Shown here piece by piece: positions 11,985 through 24,565 of a stretch of DNA of 64,000 nucleotides. The position numbers and the translations under genes were made by a program. Under the pieces are notes generated by a model. The model made no database searches. It had not been told where the DNA came from and worked only from the letters and a program-made list of their open reading frames with translations. Position 1 is the first letter of the stretch, and each line of letters opens with the position of its first letter. Source of the DNA: Thiocapsa marina 5811 (lineage in GTDB: Bacteria > Pseudomonadota > Gammaproteobacteria > Chromatiales > Chromatiaceae); contig NZ_AFWV01000007.1 in assembly GCF_000223985.1 (NCBI RefSeq), positions 62,001 to 126,000 on the forward strand, written 5' to 3'.

Positions 11985-12304
11985 GCTTGTCCCGGGTCAA
12001 GAACATCGACGACCATGTCGAGCGCACACGCAGGGCGATCTTCGCGGACGCCGGTCTGCTCGACTGTCTCGAGCTCGAGATGGAGGGCTCGGTCCGGTCC
12101 TCGGCCGTTCTCGATCCCCTTCAAAAGGGTTTTCGGGCGCTGGAAGACGCCGGGAAGGATCGGAGCGACACCTTCCGGCGCACGGATCTGCCGCTCATGG
12201 ACCTGGTCGGCACGTACGCGGAAGAGATTCCATTCCATACCCTGCTCGAACAGATCAACGAGACGCGCCGTCGCGGCCTCGATGTCGGCGGGGATGATGC
12301 CTGA
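11981..12304 (+). CDS. Small conserved-looking protein of unknown function
   Basis: This 107-residue hydrophilic protein (MSLSRVKNIDDHVERTRRAI...) has no signal peptide or membrane segment and is rich in Arg, Asp and Leu. I do not recognise a domain. Its start overlaps the prmB stop codon by 4 nt, so it is likely translationally coupled to prmB. It ends 64 bp before hemN. Codon use is like its neighbours, which supports a real gene. It is probably cytoplasmic and helical. Confidence 0.65.
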   Translation: MSLSRVKNIDDHVERTRRAIFADAGLLDCLELEMEGSVRSSAVLDPLQKGFRALEDAGKDRSDTFRRTDLPLMDLVGTYAEEIPFHTLLEQINETRRRGLDVGGDDA

Positions 12305-12368
12305 GACAGGCGTTACGAACATGGCCGAACGGGTGTCGCGGCAGGCACCACGGCCGGAGGGTTGAACG

Positions 12369-13754
12369 GTGGAACAAGGTATTTCTTTCGATCTGGATCT
12401 GATCCGTCGCTACGACCAAAGCGGCCCGCGGTATACGTCGTATCCGACCGCGGTGGAGTTCGACGAATCCTTCGACGTCGCCGCCTATCGCGCGGCCTGC
12501 GAGCGCAGCAATCACAGCGGCCGCCCGCTCTCGCTCTATTTTCACATCCCCTTTTGCGACACCGTCTGCTTCTATTGCGCCTGCAATAAGATCGCGACGA
12601 AGGATCGCTCCCTTGCCCCGCCCTATCTCGAGCGTGTCTACAAGGAGCTTGCCCTGCAAGCGGAGCTGTTCGACAAGACGCGCGTCGTGGAGCAGCTGCA
12701 CTGGGGCGGCGGTACACCGACCTTCCTCAGTCACGCTCAGATGACCGAGCTGATGGATACGACGCGCCGGCACTTCAACCTGGCCGGGGACGATGTCGGC
12801 GAGTACTCGATCGAGATCGATCCGCGCGAGGCCGATGCCGCCGGTGTGGCGCTGCTGCGCCGTCTGGGTTTCAACCGGATGAGTCTGGGCGTGCAGGACT
12901 TCGACCCGCGGGTTCAGCAGGCGGTGAACCGCATCCAGACCGAGGCCGAGACCATGGCCGTGCTCGAGGCGGCACGCTCCGAGGGTTTTCGCTCGATCAG
13001 CATCGACCTCATCTACGGCCTGCCGTTCCAGACCCCCGAGAGCTTCGCACGGACCTTGGAGCGCATCATCGCGGTCGATCCGGAGCGCCTGTCGGTCTTC
13101 AACTACGCCCATCTGCCCGAGCGTTTCAAGCCGCAACGGCGGATCAACGAGGCCGATCTGCCGGCGCCCGAGGCGAAGCTCGACATCCTTCAGTCCACGA
13201 TCGAGCGCCTGACCGAGGCCGGCTATGTCTATATCGGCATGGACCATTTCGCCCGTCCCGACGACGAGCTGGCCCGCGCCCAGCAGGCCGGGACCCTGTA
13301 TCGCAACTTCCAGGGCTACTCCACTCACGCCGACTGCGATCTAATCGGGATCGGGGTGACCTCCATCGGCAAGATCGACAACACCTACGGCCAGAATCGG
13401 CGCGGACTGGAGGAGTATTACGCGGATCTCGACGCCGGACGTCTGCCGGTCTTCCGCGGTATCGAGCTGACCCGCGACGACCTGATCCGTCGCGACATGA
13501 TCACCCGTCTGATTTGTCACTTCGAGCTCGACATCCCCTCCGCCGAGGCGGCTTGGGATATCCGCTTCGACGAGTATTTCGCCGACGCCCTGATGAAGCT
13601 GCGCGACATGGCCGGAGACGGGCTGCTGGAGGTCGACGCGCACAAGATCCGCATCCTCCCGCGCGGGCGCCTTCTGGTGCGCAACATCTGTATGGCCTTC
13701 GACGCCTATCTGGCCACCAAGACCGGGCCGATCGGCTTCTCGAAGGTGATCTGA
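12369..13754 (+). CDS. hemN: Oxygen-independent coproporphyrinogen III oxidase
   Basis: This 461-residue radical SAM enzyme decarboxylates coproporphyrinogen III without oxygen, for haem and, in a phototroph, bacteriochlorophyll synthesis. The [4Fe-4S] motif CX3CX2CXC is C63, C67, C70 and C72 (FCDTVCFYCACNK), and the SAM-binding GGGTPT follows. The full length and the C-terminal domain indicate true HemN and not the shorter HemW. The start is GTG at 12369, giving the family N-terminus with the RYDQSGPRYTSYPTA block. No FNR box is visible directly upstream. Confidence 0.95.
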   Translation: MEQGISFDLDLIRRYDQSGPRYTSYPTAVEFDESFDVAAYRAACERSNHSGRPLSLYFHIPFCDTVCFYCACNKIATKDRSLAPPYLERVYKELALQAELFDKTRVVEQLHWGGGTPTFLSHAQMTELMDTTRRHFNLAGDDVGEYSIEIDPREADAAGVALLRRLGFNRMSLGVQDFDPRVQQAVNRIQTEAETMAVLEAARSEGFRSISIDLIYGLPFQTPESFARTLERIIAVDPERLSVFNYAHLPERFKPQRRINEADLPAPEAKLDILQSTIERLTEAGYVYIGMDHFARPDDELARAQQAGTLYRNFQGYSTHADCDLIGIGVTSIGKIDNTYGQNRRGLEEYYADLDAGRLPVFRGIELTRDDLIRRDMITRLICHFELDIPSAEAAWDIRFDEYFADALMKLRDMAGDGLLEVDAHKIRILPRGRLLVRNICMAFDAYLATKTGPIGFSKVI

Positions 13755-13768
13755 CGGCTTTCTCGCTG

Positions 13769-15340
13769 GTGGGTACGAGCGTCGCGCCGGACATTCCCGG
13801 GCGCTTTCGGGCGACGGCGGCAAGGTTCGGCGCGTCGATCGGCATCTGCTCGGATCGGGGCGATTGGAGCTATGCCGCGCTCGATCGGGCCTCCGACGGG
13901 GTCGCCGGGGCGCTGGCTGCGGCCGGTATCGGGGAGGGCGATCGCCTGGGACTGCTCTGCGGCAACGGCCCGGAGCTCGTCATCGCCTACCTCGCAACGC
14001 TCAAGGCCGGCGCGACCTTGGTGCCGCTCAACCTTCTGCTCAACCCCAAAGAGATGGCCTACATCCTGGCCGACAGCGGGGCCGTGGGTCTGATCCATCA
14101 GGAGGCGTTCGATGCGGCCGCAGCCGCCGCCCTCGACGGCCTGACCGACATAGCCGTGCGGGTGCGGATCGGCGCGAGCCCCGCGGTCGATCCGGCCATC
14201 CTGGATTTCGCCGCCATGATGCGCAGCGCCGAGCCTGCGCCTGTCCGGGCGTGCGATCCGCAACACGCGATCGCCGCGATCCTCTACACCTCCGGCACGA
14301 CCGGTCGTCCCAAGGGCGCGATGCTGTCCCACGCCAATCTGATCGCGAACGCCGATGCCGTCGCGCAGGCGCTTGCGCTCGCCCCGGCCGACCGCATCCT
14401 GGTCGTGCTCCCGATGTTTCACGCCTTTGCCGCGACCGTCGGCGTGCTGACACCGCTGCTGCATGGTCTCGGGATCGTGCCTGTCGCGAAGTTCGATCCG
14501 GGGGCGATCTCGACGGCCATCGCTCGTCACGGCGCCAGCGTCTTCCTCGGCGTGCCGAGCCTCTACGGTGTGCTGTTGCGGCTCGATGCCGAGCAGCTCG
14601 CGCACTGGCGCAGCGTGCGTGTCTGCGTGAGCGGAGGTGCGGCCATGCCCGCCGCACTGATGGCGGCGTTTCAGGAGCGCTTCGGGATCCCCGTCCTCGA
14701 AGGTGACGGCCCGACCGAATGCGGTCCCGTCACCTGTGTCAATCCGATCGCGGGCGTGCGCAAGCCCGGCTCGATCGGGTTGCCGATCCCCACGGTCGAG
14801 ACCCGGATCCTCGACCCGGAGGGTCGCGAGGTGCCGGACGGGACCTACGGCGAGGTCTGTGTGCGTGGGCCGAGCGTGATGCAGGGCTATCACAACCAAC
14901 CCGAGGCGACCCGCGAGAGCTTCTTCGGCGACTGGTTCCGTACCGGCGATCTCGGTTATCGCGATGCGGACGGCTATATCTTTCTGGTCGACCGCATCAA
15001 GGATCTCATCATCACCAACGGCATGAACGTCTATCCGCGGGTGATCGAGGAGGCGCTTTTCGCGCATCCGGAGGTTGCTGAGGCGGCGGTCGTCGGCGAT
15101 CCGGACGCACGCCACGGCGAGATCCCGGTTGCACACGTCGTCCTGCGCACCGGTTCGTCGGCCACCGAGGCGAATCTGCGTGCTTGGTGCCGCGAGCACT
15201 TGGGACGGCATGAAGTCCCGCGCCGTCTGATCATCCGGGACGTCTTGCCGAAGAACGCGGCGGGCAAGATCCTCAAGCGCGAGCTGCGACGCTGCGGCGA
15301 GCATGAGCGAGGGGTCGGCGAGGCGTCGGCGCCCGGGTGA
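13769..15340 (+). CDS. AMP-forming acyl-CoA synthetase (long-chain fatty acid-CoA ligase-like)
   Basis: This roughly 523-residue ANL-superfamily enzyme activates a carboxylic acid with ATP and transfers it to CoA. The AMP-binding motif YTSGTTGRPKGAM, the GDGPTECGP block, the WFRTGDLGY motif and the C-terminal catalytic lysine region KNAAGKILKREL are all present. It resembles long-chain fatty acid-CoA ligases, but the substrate cannot be read from the sequence. No ATG is available near the beginning of homology. The GTG at 13769, just after the hemN stop, is the best start, giving MGTSVAPDIPGRF. The gene appears to be co-transcribed with hemN. Confidence 0.85.
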   Translation: MGTSVAPDIPGRFRATAARFGASIGICSDRGDWSYAALDRASDGVAGALAAAGIGEGDRLGLLCGNGPELVIAYLATLKAGATLVPLNLLLNPKEMAYILADSGAVGLIHQEAFDAAAAAALDGLTDIAVRVRIGASPAVDPAILDFAAMMRSAEPAPVRACDPQHAIAAILYTSGTTGRPKGAMLSHANLIANADAVAQALALAPADRILVVLPMFHAFAATVGVLTPLLHGLGIVPVAKFDPGAISTAIARHGASVFLGVPSLYGVLLRLDAEQLAHWRSVRVCVSGGAAMPAALMAAFQERFGIPVLEGDGPTECGPVTCVNPIAGVRKPGSIGLPIPTVETRILDPEGREVPDGTYGEVCVRGPSVMQGYHNQPEATRESFFGDWFRTGDLGYRDADGYIFLVDRIKDLIITNGMNVYPRVIEEALFAHPEVAEAAVVGDPDARHGEIPVAHVVLRTGSSATEANLRAWCREHLGRHEVPRRLIIRDVLPKNAAGKILKRELRRCGEHERGVGEASAPG

Positions 15341-15357
15341 TCGGGTGATCGGGTGAT
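15334..15357. repeat. Three tandem CGGGTGAT octamers
   Basis: Three exact direct copies of CGGGTGAT run through the end of the acyl-CoA ligase gene. The ligase stop codon TGA lies in the first copy. Slippage here could change the distance to downstream sequence but not the protein. Confidence 0.6.
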
Positions 15358-15483
15358 CCGATAGCGTTCGCGACGGACGGCCCGTGCGCTATACTGGACA
15401 GCTTTTATGCGGTTTGGGCGTCTCTGCCCGATCCAAGATTCAACAACCTACGGACCCTCTCGGCGAGGGCCGAGCGGAGAGAC

Positions 15484-16788
15484 ATGATGCAGGTTTCGGT
15501 TGAGACGGGCGAGGGGCTCGAGCGACGGATGAAGATCGATCTGCCTTTCGAGGAGATCGCGGTCGAAGTGGATAAGCGCTTGCAGAAGCTCGCCCGAAGC
15601 GCTCGTCTGCCCGGTTTTCGGCCGGGCAAGGTGCCGATGAAGGTGCTGAGGAAGCGTTACGGCGACGCCGTGAACCAAGAGGTTTTCGGCGAGCTCGTCG
15701 AGTCCAGCTTCTCCGAGGCGCTCATGCAGCAATCGCTGCGCCCCGCGGGGATGCCGCGGATCGAGCCGGAGATCGATCCGGCCGAGCAGCGTTTCGGCTA
15801 TACGGCGATCTTCGAGGTCTTGCCGCAGGTCGAGATCGTATCCCTGTCCGGGCGCGCCGTGAAATCGCCGGTCGCCGAGATTACCGACGAGGATATCGAT
15901 GCGATGGTCGAGCGGCTGCGCCGGCAGCACGCGACCCGGGCGCCGGTGGAGCGAGCAGCCGCGACGGGTGATCTTTTGACCATCTCCTTCAACGGGACGC
16001 TCGACGGCGAGCCCTTCGAGGGTGGCTCCGCGTCCGGCGTCAAGCTCGAGCTGGGCACGGGTCGCATGATCCCGGGGTTCGAGGACGGCTTGATCGGCGC
16101 CTCGGCCGGCGAGGAGCGCACGCTTGATCTGGTGTTTCCCGATTCCTATCAGGCCGAGCATCTCGCCGGCAAGCCCGCGCGTTTCGAGGTGAGCGTCGAG
16201 GCGGTGGAGGAGTCCGTTCTGCCCGAGATCGATGCGACCTTCATCGAGAAATTCGGTGTCGCCGACGGGGATGTCGCGCGTTTTAGGGCGGAGGTGCGTC
16301 AAAATATGGAGCGGGAGATGAAACAGCGGCTCGACGCCCGCAGGAAGGAAGCGGTGATGGAGCTGCTCCTCGGGGCTCACGAGATCGAGCTGCCGGGGGT
16401 CTTGGTTCAGGAGGAGATCCGCGCGATGAAGGCGCAGATGCTCGAGACGCTCGGCTCCGCGGATGTGGCGCTCCCCGACGGGCTGTTCGAGGAAGGAGCG
16501 AAGCGGCGCGTCGCGCTGGGACTCATCATCGGCGAGATCGTGAAGCAGCAGGGGCTCCGCCCCGACCCGCAGCGGGTCCGCGCGGCGGTCGAGGACAGCG
16601 CCTCGACCTACGAGCAACCGCAGGCGGTCATCGATTATTTCTACTCCGATCCCAAGCATCTCGCCTCGGTCGAGAGCCTCGTGCTCGAGGAGCAGGTCGT
16701 CGAATGGGTGTTGGGGCAGGTCGAGGTCGAGGAAGAGGCGCTGACGTTCGACCAATTGTCCGAGTCGAGCGCTCGCCCCGGCCTCTGA
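15484..16788 (+). CDS. tig: Trigger factor
   Basis: This 434-residue ribosome-associated chaperone and peptidyl-prolyl isomerase has three recognisable parts. The N-terminal ribosome-binding domain contains the signature PGFRPGKVPM. The FKBP-type PPIase domain is at about 150-245 (GDLLTISFNGTLDGEPFEGG). The helical C-terminal substrate cradle follows. Its position before clpP, clpX and lon is the conserved gammaproteobacterial quality-control cluster. A possible -10 element (TATACT, 15391-15396) lies upstream. The start could also be the second Met, one codon later. Confidence 0.97.
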   Translation: MMQVSVETGEGLERRMKIDLPFEEIAVEVDKRLQKLARSARLPGFRPGKVPMKVLRKRYGDAVNQEVFGELVESSFSEALMQQSLRPAGMPRIEPEIDPAEQRFGYTAIFEVLPQVEIVSLSGRAVKSPVAEITDEDIDAMVERLRRQHATRAPVERAAATGDLLTISFNGTLDGEPFEGGSASGVKLELGTGRMIPGFEDGLIGASAGEERTLDLVFPDSYQAEHLAGKPARFEVSVEAVEESVLPEIDATFIEKFGVADGDVARFRAEVRQNMEREMKQRLDARRKEAVMELLLGAHEIELPGVLVQEEIRAMKAQMLETLGSADVALPDGLFEEGAKRRVALGLIIGEIVKQQGLRPDPQRVRAAVEDSASTYEQPQAVIDYFYSDPKHLASVESLVLEEQVVEWVLGQVEVEEEALTFDQLSESSARPGL

Positions 16789-16921
16789 GGGCAGTGAGGG
16801 CAGCGGATCCGACGTCCGGTTTGCGTGCGCCGGTCCGGTACACATCCGTGCGCGGCGATCGGTCGCGGGCGGATGTCGGTTTTGTTCATGCTGAACGCGA
16901 TTTAAGGCGATGAGACATCCT

Positions 16922-17566
16922 ATGAGCTATTCTTCGAGCCGTTCGGATTGGCAGCCCTCCGGTCTGGGGCTGGTGCCCATCGTCGTCGAGCAGACGGCGC
17001 GCGGCGAGCGTTCCTTCGACATCTACTCCCGGCTTCTCAAAGAGCGCGTCATCTTCCTGGTCGGTCCGGTCGAGGACCACATGGCAAACCTGGTGGTGGC
17101 GCAACTGCTGTTTCTGGAGTCGGAAAACCCCGACAAGGACATTCACCTCTACATCAACTCTCCGGGCGGCTCGGTGACGGCGGGTCTGGCGATCTACGAC
17201 ACCATGCGGTTCATCAGGCCCGACGTCAGTACCATGTGCATCGGGCAGGCGGCCAGCATGGGCGCCTTGCTGTTGGCGGGCGGTGCGGCCGGCAAGCGTG
17301 TCTGCCTGCCCCATTCGCGGATGATGATCCACCAGCCGTTGGGCGGTTTCCAGGGCCAGGCCACGGATATCGACATCCACGCGCGCGAGATTCTCTATAT
17401 TCGCGATCGACTCAACCACATCCTCGCCCACCATACGGGCCAGCCGATCGAGAAGATCGCGGACGACACCGAGCGAGATCGCTTCATGAGCGGCGAGGAA
17501 TCCGTGGCATACGGCCTGATCGACAAGGTCATCGACGAGCGCGGTCCGGCGCCGAAGAAGGCCTGA
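16922..17566 (+). CDS. clpP: ATP-dependent Clp protease proteolytic subunit
   Basis: This 214-residue serine protease forms the tetradecameric barrel used by ClpX and ClpA. The catalytic Ser is in [11 protein letters not shown] (S112) and the His in [11 protein letters not shown] (H137). The Asp lies in the conserved [13 protein letters not shown] region. An ATG four codons earlier (16910) is also in frame. The start at 16922 is preferred because it gives [10 protein letters not shown], which parallels the E. coli pro-peptide MSYSGERDN. clpX follows after about 200 bp. Confidence 0.96.
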   Translation: MSYSSSRSDWQPSGLGLVPIVVEQTARGERSFDIYSRLLKERVIFLVGPVEDHMANLVVAQLLFLESENPDKDIHLYINSPGGSVTAGLAIYDTMRFIRPDVSTMCIGQAASMGALLLAGGAAGKRVCLPHSRMMIHQPLGGFQGQATDIDIHAREILYIRDRLNHILAHHTGQPIEKIADDTERDRFMSGEESVAYGLIDKVIDERGPAPKKA

Positions 17567-17766
17567 TTTCAATGTCCGGCGCAGTTGCCGGGCCGCGCTG
17601 CGCACGCCGCTTGCCCCCGATACGGCCGATCGAATGATGGATCCCGTGGAGATGCGCGGGATTCGTCACCATCTTGCCATCCAACAGCAAACCGTTATGA
17701 TTGAGTTTGCGCCCTCAGAGACCCTCTCAACTTGACCCCAACCGACCGCACGGAGACTCAACCGCG

Positions 17767-19041
17767 ATGAGTGGAAACAGCCACGGCAAGAGCGACGACG
17801 GCAAGCTACTCTACTGCTCCTTCTGCGGCAAGAGTCAACACGAGGTCCGCAAGCTGATCGCCGGCCCGTCCGTATTCATCTGCGACGAGTGCGTCGAGCT
17901 CTGCAACGACATCATCCGCGAGGAGATGCAGGACGGCGTGGGCGAGGCGACCAACAACCTTCCCAAGCCGCGCGAGATCAACGCGCGACTCGACGAGTTC
18001 GTGATCGGCCAGGAGCAAGCCAAGAAGGTCCTGTCGGTCGCGGTCTACAACCATTACAAACGTCTCGAGGTCGCCGAGGCCAAGGAAGACATCGAGATCG
18101 CCAAGAGCAACATCCTGCTGATCGGCCCGACGGGCTCGGGCAAGACACTGCTCGCCGAAACACTCGCGCGACTGCTGAACGTCCCCTTCACGATTGCGGA
18201 TGCGACGACCTTGACCGAGGCCGGTTATGTCGGCGAGGACGTCGAGAACATCATCCAAAAGCTGCTTCAAAAGTGCGATTACGACGTCGAGAAGGCGCAG
18301 ACCGGCATCGTTTATATCGACGAGATCGATAAGATCTCGCGCAAATCGGATAATCCATCCATCACCCGCGATGTCTCCGGCGAGGGGGTACAGCAAGCCC
18401 TGCTCAAGCTGATCGAAGGCACCGTCGCCTCGGTTCCTCCGCAGGGCGGGCGCAAACATCCGCAGCAAGAGTTTCTGCAGGTCGATACCTCCAATATCCT
18501 CTTCATCGTCGGCGGGGCCTTCGCGGGTCTGGACAAGGTGATTCAGAACCGCTCGCGCAAGACGGGTATCGGCTTCTCGGCCGAGGTCCACAGCCAGGAC
18601 GACAGACGGCAGATCGGCGAGCTCTTCAGTGCGGTGGAGCCCGAAGATCTCATCCGCTACGGCCTGATCCCCGAGTTCGTCGGCCGACTCCCGGTGATGG
18701 CGACCTTGGAAGAGCTCGACGAGCCGGCGCTGATGCGGATCCTGACCGAGCCCAAGCATGCCCTGGTCAAGCAGTATCAACGTCTCTTCGAGATGGAGGG
18801 CGTGGAGCTCGAGCTGCGCGACGATGCCCTGCTCGGGATCTCGCGCAAGGCCATGGAGCGCAAGACCGGAGCACGCGGACTGCGAACCATCATGGAGCAG
18901 GTGCTTCTGGATACCATGTACGATCTCCCGTCGATGGAGCATGTCGGCAAGGTCGTGATCGATGCGTCGGTCATCTCGGGCGAAAACAAGCCGTTCCTGA
19001 TCTACGAAGGTTTGGAGAAGCAGGCCGTCGCAGCCGACTGA
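17767..19041 (+). CDS. clpX: ATP-dependent Clp protease ATP-binding subunit ClpX
   Basis: This 424-residue AAA+ unfoldase feeds substrates to ClpP. The N-terminal zinc-binding domain has four cysteines (C17, C20, C39, C42). Walker A is GPTGSGKT, Walker B is [11 protein letters not shown], and the pore loop GYVGEDVE and the ClpP-contacting IGF loop (KTGIGFSAE) are intact. The frame is open 66 bp upstream, but the ATG at 17767 gives the canonical N-terminus. Confidence 0.97.
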   Translation: MSGNSHGKSDDGKLLYCSFCGKSQHEVRKLIAGPSVFICDECVELCNDIIREEMQDGVGEATNNLPKPREINARLDEFVIGQEQAKKVLSVAVYNHYKRLEVAEAKEDIEIAKSNILLIGPTGSGKTLLAETLARLLNVPFTIADATTLTEAGYVGEDVENIIQKLLQKCDYDVEKAQTGIVYIDEIDKISRKSDNPSITRDVSGEGVQQALLKLIEGTVASVPPQGGRKHPQQEFLQVDTSNILFIVGGAFAGLDKVIQNRSRKTGIGFSAEVHSQDDRRQIGELFSAVEPEDLIRYGLIPEFVGRLPVMATLEELDEPALMRILTEPKHALVKQYQRLFEMEGVELELRDDALLGISRKAMERKTGARGLRTIMEQVLLDTMYDLPSMEHVGKVVIDASVISGENKPFLIYEGLEKQAVAAD

Positions 19042-19237
19042 TCCTCGTTCGTCTCCCTCGTGCCCCGCGCACGTCGCGGGCACCCGCCGCGCCGGGTTTC
19101 TGTTGAAGTCGGCTCGGCGCGCCCTGATCCTTACCCCAGACCAGAACTCAACCGACGCCCCGAGCCGACGCGCGCTCGCGAGCAGCAGTGACGACAACTG
19201 TCGGCGCGGGTCGTCCACTTCACGAGAACGGATCCAC

Positions 19238-21697
<2,460 letters not shown>

Positions 21698-22046
21698 AGC
21701 GACCCGGGCAGGGAAGAGGCCGGGGCGCGCTTCCCCGATAAGCCTCTCCCGGCTGCCGCGCTGCACTCGCCTCCCGAGACGGAAAACGGCCCGAACGGTC
21801 CTGCACCGCAGGATCGGGACGCCCCGTGTGCGATTCGTTCTCATTTCGTTGACTAAACGCCGTTTTGTGCGGCTCAATCGCAAAAAGCCAGTTGCCCTCG
21901 TCCGGACTCCGTTTTAGCATGCAGCGCAGGTCGGTCGAGCCGTTGATGCGGTGTTGATGTCCTGCTCATCGGCGGGAAGCCGGTTTCGGCTTCCTCAGCG
22001 TCGGGGCGCCCTTCGGCGCAAATTGAACGAATCAACAGGGGGAGCG
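21698..22046. other. lon-hupB intergenic region
   Basis: This 349-bp stretch has no convincing gene. Just after lon, GGGAAGAGGC and GCCTCTCCC can pair around a GC-rich centre, which may be a weak terminator. A TTGACT at about 21850 could be the -35 of a hupB promoter, but I cannot identify a good -10. Confidence 0.4.
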
Positions 22047-22319
22047 ATGAATAAGTCGGAACTTATCGAAAAAATGGCGGACGCTGCGGATATCTCGAAG
22101 GCCGCAGCAGGAAAGGCGTTGGATGCCTTCACGGATGGCGTTGCCGGTGCGCTCAAGGAGGGCGACACGGTCTCCCTGATCGGTTTCGGAACCTTCGCAG
22201 TGAAGGAGCGTGCAGCACGCACCGGTCGTAATCCCCAAACGGGTGCGGCGATCGAGATCAAGGCAAGCAAAACACCTTCATTCAAGGCTGGTAAAGCCTT
22301 CAAGGACGCAGTACAATAG
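22047..22319 (+). CDS. hupB: DNA-binding protein HU-beta
   Basis: This 90-residue nucleoid protein is in the classical place after lon. The DNA-binding arm contains the signature [21 protein letters not shown], and the N-terminus [21 protein letters not shown] is typical. It bends DNA nonspecifically as a homodimer or with HU-alpha. The ribosome site AGGGGGAGCG is strong. Two tRNA genes follow directly and may be read from the same transcript. Confidence 0.97.
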   Translation: MNKSELIEKMADAADISKAAAGKALDAFTDGVAGALKEGDTVSLIGFGTFAVKERAARTGRNPQTGAAIEIKASKTPSFKAGKAFKDAVQ

Positions 22320-22332
22320 TCGTTCGTCTCAA

Positions 22333-22408
22333 GGGTGCTTAGCTCAGCTGGGAGAGCATCGCCCTTACAAGGCGAGGGTCGCAGGTTCGATCCCTGCAGC
22401 ACCCACCA
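22333..22408 (+). tRNA. tRNA-Val (anticodon TAC)
   Basis: The 76-nt cloverleaf has acceptor stem GGGTGCT/AGCACCC, discriminator A and encoded CCA (22406-22408). The anticodon loop CTTACAA gives anticodon TAC. It lies 13 bp after hupB. Confidence 0.98.
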
Positions 22409-22465
22409 AGCTCTACAGAGGAAAAGGCTTGCACAAGCCGTGTCTTCTCGGAGCAAATGTTTTTC

Positions 22466-22542
22466 GGAGCGGTAGTTCAGTTGGTTAGAATACCGGCCTG
22501 TCACGCCGGGGGTCGCGGGTTCGAGCCCCGTCCGCTCCGCCA
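22466..22542 (+). tRNA. tRNA-Asp (anticodon GTC)
   Basis: The 77-nt cloverleaf has acceptor stem GGAGCGG/CCGCTCC, discriminator G and encoded CCA (22540-22542). The anticodon loop CTGTCAC gives GTC. It lies 57 bp after tRNA-Val, in the hupB-tRNA-ppiD arrangement common in gammaproteobacteria. Confidence 0.98.
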
Positions 22543-22550
22543 CTGCAGTC

Positions 22551-22582
22551 AATCGGGGATACCGCAATCGGTATCCCCGATT
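22551..22582 (+). terminator. Strong hairpin after tRNA-Asp
   Basis: A perfect 13-bp stem (AATCGGGGATACC with GGTATCCCCGATT) closes a 6-nt loop. It is followed by TCCTCTCCC and not a pure T-run, so it is a probable 3' end or processing hairpin of the hupB-tRNA transcript. Confidence 0.6.
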
Positions 22583-22631
22583 CCTCTCCCGGATCCGTCC
22601 TCCACCGTCCCAATCAGCAGTTGAGCGCCTC

Positions 22632-24554
22632 ATGCTTCAAGCCATTCGGGAACGTGCCCAGGGCTGGCTCGCCTGGGTCATCGTCGCACTCATCAGTATT
22701 CCTTTTGCCCTTTGGGGTATTCAGTCTTACCTCGGTGTCGGCGGCGAGCCGGTCGTCGCGACCGTCAACGGCGTCGAAATCACGGACCGTGACCTGAGTC
22801 GGCGTGCACAACAGGCCCGCCTTGAGCTGCGCGAGCGTCTCGGCGCAGCGTACGACCCGGCGCTCTTCGAGGAAGGACGCCTGCGTGCCGAGGTCCTCGA
22901 CGACATGATTCGGCAAACGCTCCTTCTCGACGTGTCCAACCGTATCGGCATGCGCGTGTCCGACGAGGAGGTTCGCATGCAGATACTTGCCGAGTCGGCC
23001 TTTCAGCGCGATGGTCGGTTCGATCGCGAGGCTTACGAAAGACTGCTGAGCATGCAAGGGCTTTCTCCCGCGCAATTCGAAGAGCAGCTGCGTCAGCAAT
23101 TGATCGGTAACCAGTTGCTGCGGGCCGTCGTCGGAAGCGAGCTCATCACGAGCCGGGAGCTCGACGATTATCGGCGACTCGTTGGTCAGACCCGAGAACT
23201 GTCGTATGCCGTGATGCCCGTCGCGGATTTCCGAAGCGATGCACCGATCGGCGAGGAGGAGATCCAGGCCTTCTACGACGCGAATGCGGCGCGGTTTCAA
23301 AGCCCGGAAACGGTCAAGCTGGATTATCTGGTGCTCGATGTCGCGGAGCTCGCGAAGGGCGCGGAGATCGGCGACGACGAGCTTCGGCGCGTCTACGAGG
23401 AGGATCGGTCGCGCTTCGGTCAGCCCGAACAGCGCAGCGTTCGCCATCTTCTTCTCACGGTTCCGCCAGACGCCGACGAGGCCGCTGCGCAGGCCGTCGA
23501 GTCTCGGTTGCAGGCGATTCGGGATCGGATCCTCGCGGGCGAGGCGTTCGAGGAGGTTGCGCGGTCCGAGTCGCAGGATCCGGGGAGCGCGAGCGAGGGT
23601 GGCTCGTTGGGGACGATCGAGCAGGGTCTCATGGACCCCGTCTTCGATACGGTCGCCTTCGGCCTCCCGGCAGGCGAGCTCAGCGAGCCTGTCCGCACGC
23701 GCTTCGGCTATCATCTGATCGAGGTGACCGAGATCGTTCCAGCGGCGGTGAAATCATTCGACGAGGTCAAGGACGAGCTGCGTGCCGAGGTCTCGCGCCA
23801 GCGCGCGGAATCGCTTTTCTACGACCTCGGCGAGCGGCTCGCGAACGTCGCTTACGAATCGCCGGATAGCCTCGAGCCGGCAGCCGACGAGCTCGGCCTG
23901 GCGCTTCAGCAAAGCGATTGGCTCGGGCGCGAAGGCGGGGAGGGCGTCTTTGCGTATCCGCGTGTCATGGGTGCGGCGTTCAGCGACGAGGTTCTCGGCG
24001 GTCGCAACAACAGCGATCTGATCGAGCCCGAGCGCGATGTCCTTCGAGCCGTTGTCCTGCGCGTTGCCGATCACCGCGTGGCGGCGGTGAAGCCGCTCGA
24101 GGAGGTGCGCGACGAGATCGTCGAGGCGCTGCGTTCGGAGCGCGCCCGCGAGGCGGCACTGCAGGCGGCCGAGAGCGCTGCCGAGCGGCTTCGGCAAGGT
24201 ACGAGCTGGTCCGAGGCGATCCCGTCGGCGGTGCTCGAGACTCCCGGGGCGGTGGGTCGGGATCTGCAGAGCGTCCCGGCACCGATTCGCGGGTTGGCCT
24301 TCACGCTGGCCGCGCCCGGCGACGGCGTGCCGAGTGTCGGCACGGCGGTGCTGGAGGATGGAGACGTGGCGGTCGTCGGCGTTACGCAGATCAAGGATGG
24401 CGAGGTGACGCCGCCGGAGGGGCCGTCATCCGCATCCGAGGCCGAGATGCTCGTCCAATTGCTCGGGCGCCACGTCTACGACGCGATGCTCGCGGATATG
24501 GAAATGCGTGCCAAGGTGGAACGCAATCCGCTCAAGACGACGTCCGACCTCTGA
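22632..24554 (+). CDS. ppiD: Peptidyl-prolyl isomerase/periplasmic chaperone PpiD
   Basis: This 640-residue membrane-anchored protein has an N-terminal cytoplasmic stub and one membrane helix at about residues 14-36 (WLAWVIVALISIPFALWGIQ). A SurA-like chaperone region follows, then a parvulin domain (SVRHLLLTV..., GSLGTIEQGLMDPVFD) and a C-terminal chaperone segment. It assists folding of outer-membrane and periplasmic proteins near the Sec translocon. Its position after hupB and the tRNAs is conserved. Confidence 0.95.
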   Translation: MLQAIRERAQGWLAWVIVALISIPFALWGIQSYLGVGGEPVVATVNGVEITDRDLSRRAQQARLELRERLGAAYDPALFEEGRLRAEVLDDMIRQTLLLDVSNRIGMRVSDEEVRMQILAESAFQRDGRFDREAYERLLSMQGLSPAQFEEQLRQQLIGNQLLRAVVGSELITSRELDDYRRLVGQTRELSYAVMPVADFRSDAPIGEEEIQAFYDANAARFQSPETVKLDYLVLDVAELAKGAEIGDDELRRVYEEDRSRFGQPEQRSVRHLLLTVPPDADEAAAQAVESRLQAIRDRILAGEAFEEVARSESQDPGSASEGGSLGTIEQGLMDPVFDTVAFGLPAGELSEPVRTRFGYHLIEVTEIVPAAVKSFDEVKDELRAEVSRQRAESLFYDLGERLANVAYESPDSLEPAADELGLALQQSDWLGREGGEGVFAYPRVMGAAFSDEVLGGRNNSDLIEPERDVLRAVVLRVADHRVAAVKPLEEVRDEIVEALRSERAREAALQAAESAAERLRQGTSWSEAIPSAVLETPGAVGRDLQSVPAPIRGLAFTLAAPGDGVPSVGTAVLEDGDVAVVGVTQIKDGEVTPPEGPSSASEAEMLVQLLGRHVYDAMLADMEMRAKVERNPLKTTSDL

Positions 24555-24565
24555 TTCCGGCTTCA

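Noticed and set aside
22333-22542. tRNA genes as an integration site for a mobile island
   Set aside because: The downstream sequence is the conserved ppiD gene, and no integrase or duplicated tRNA end was seen.
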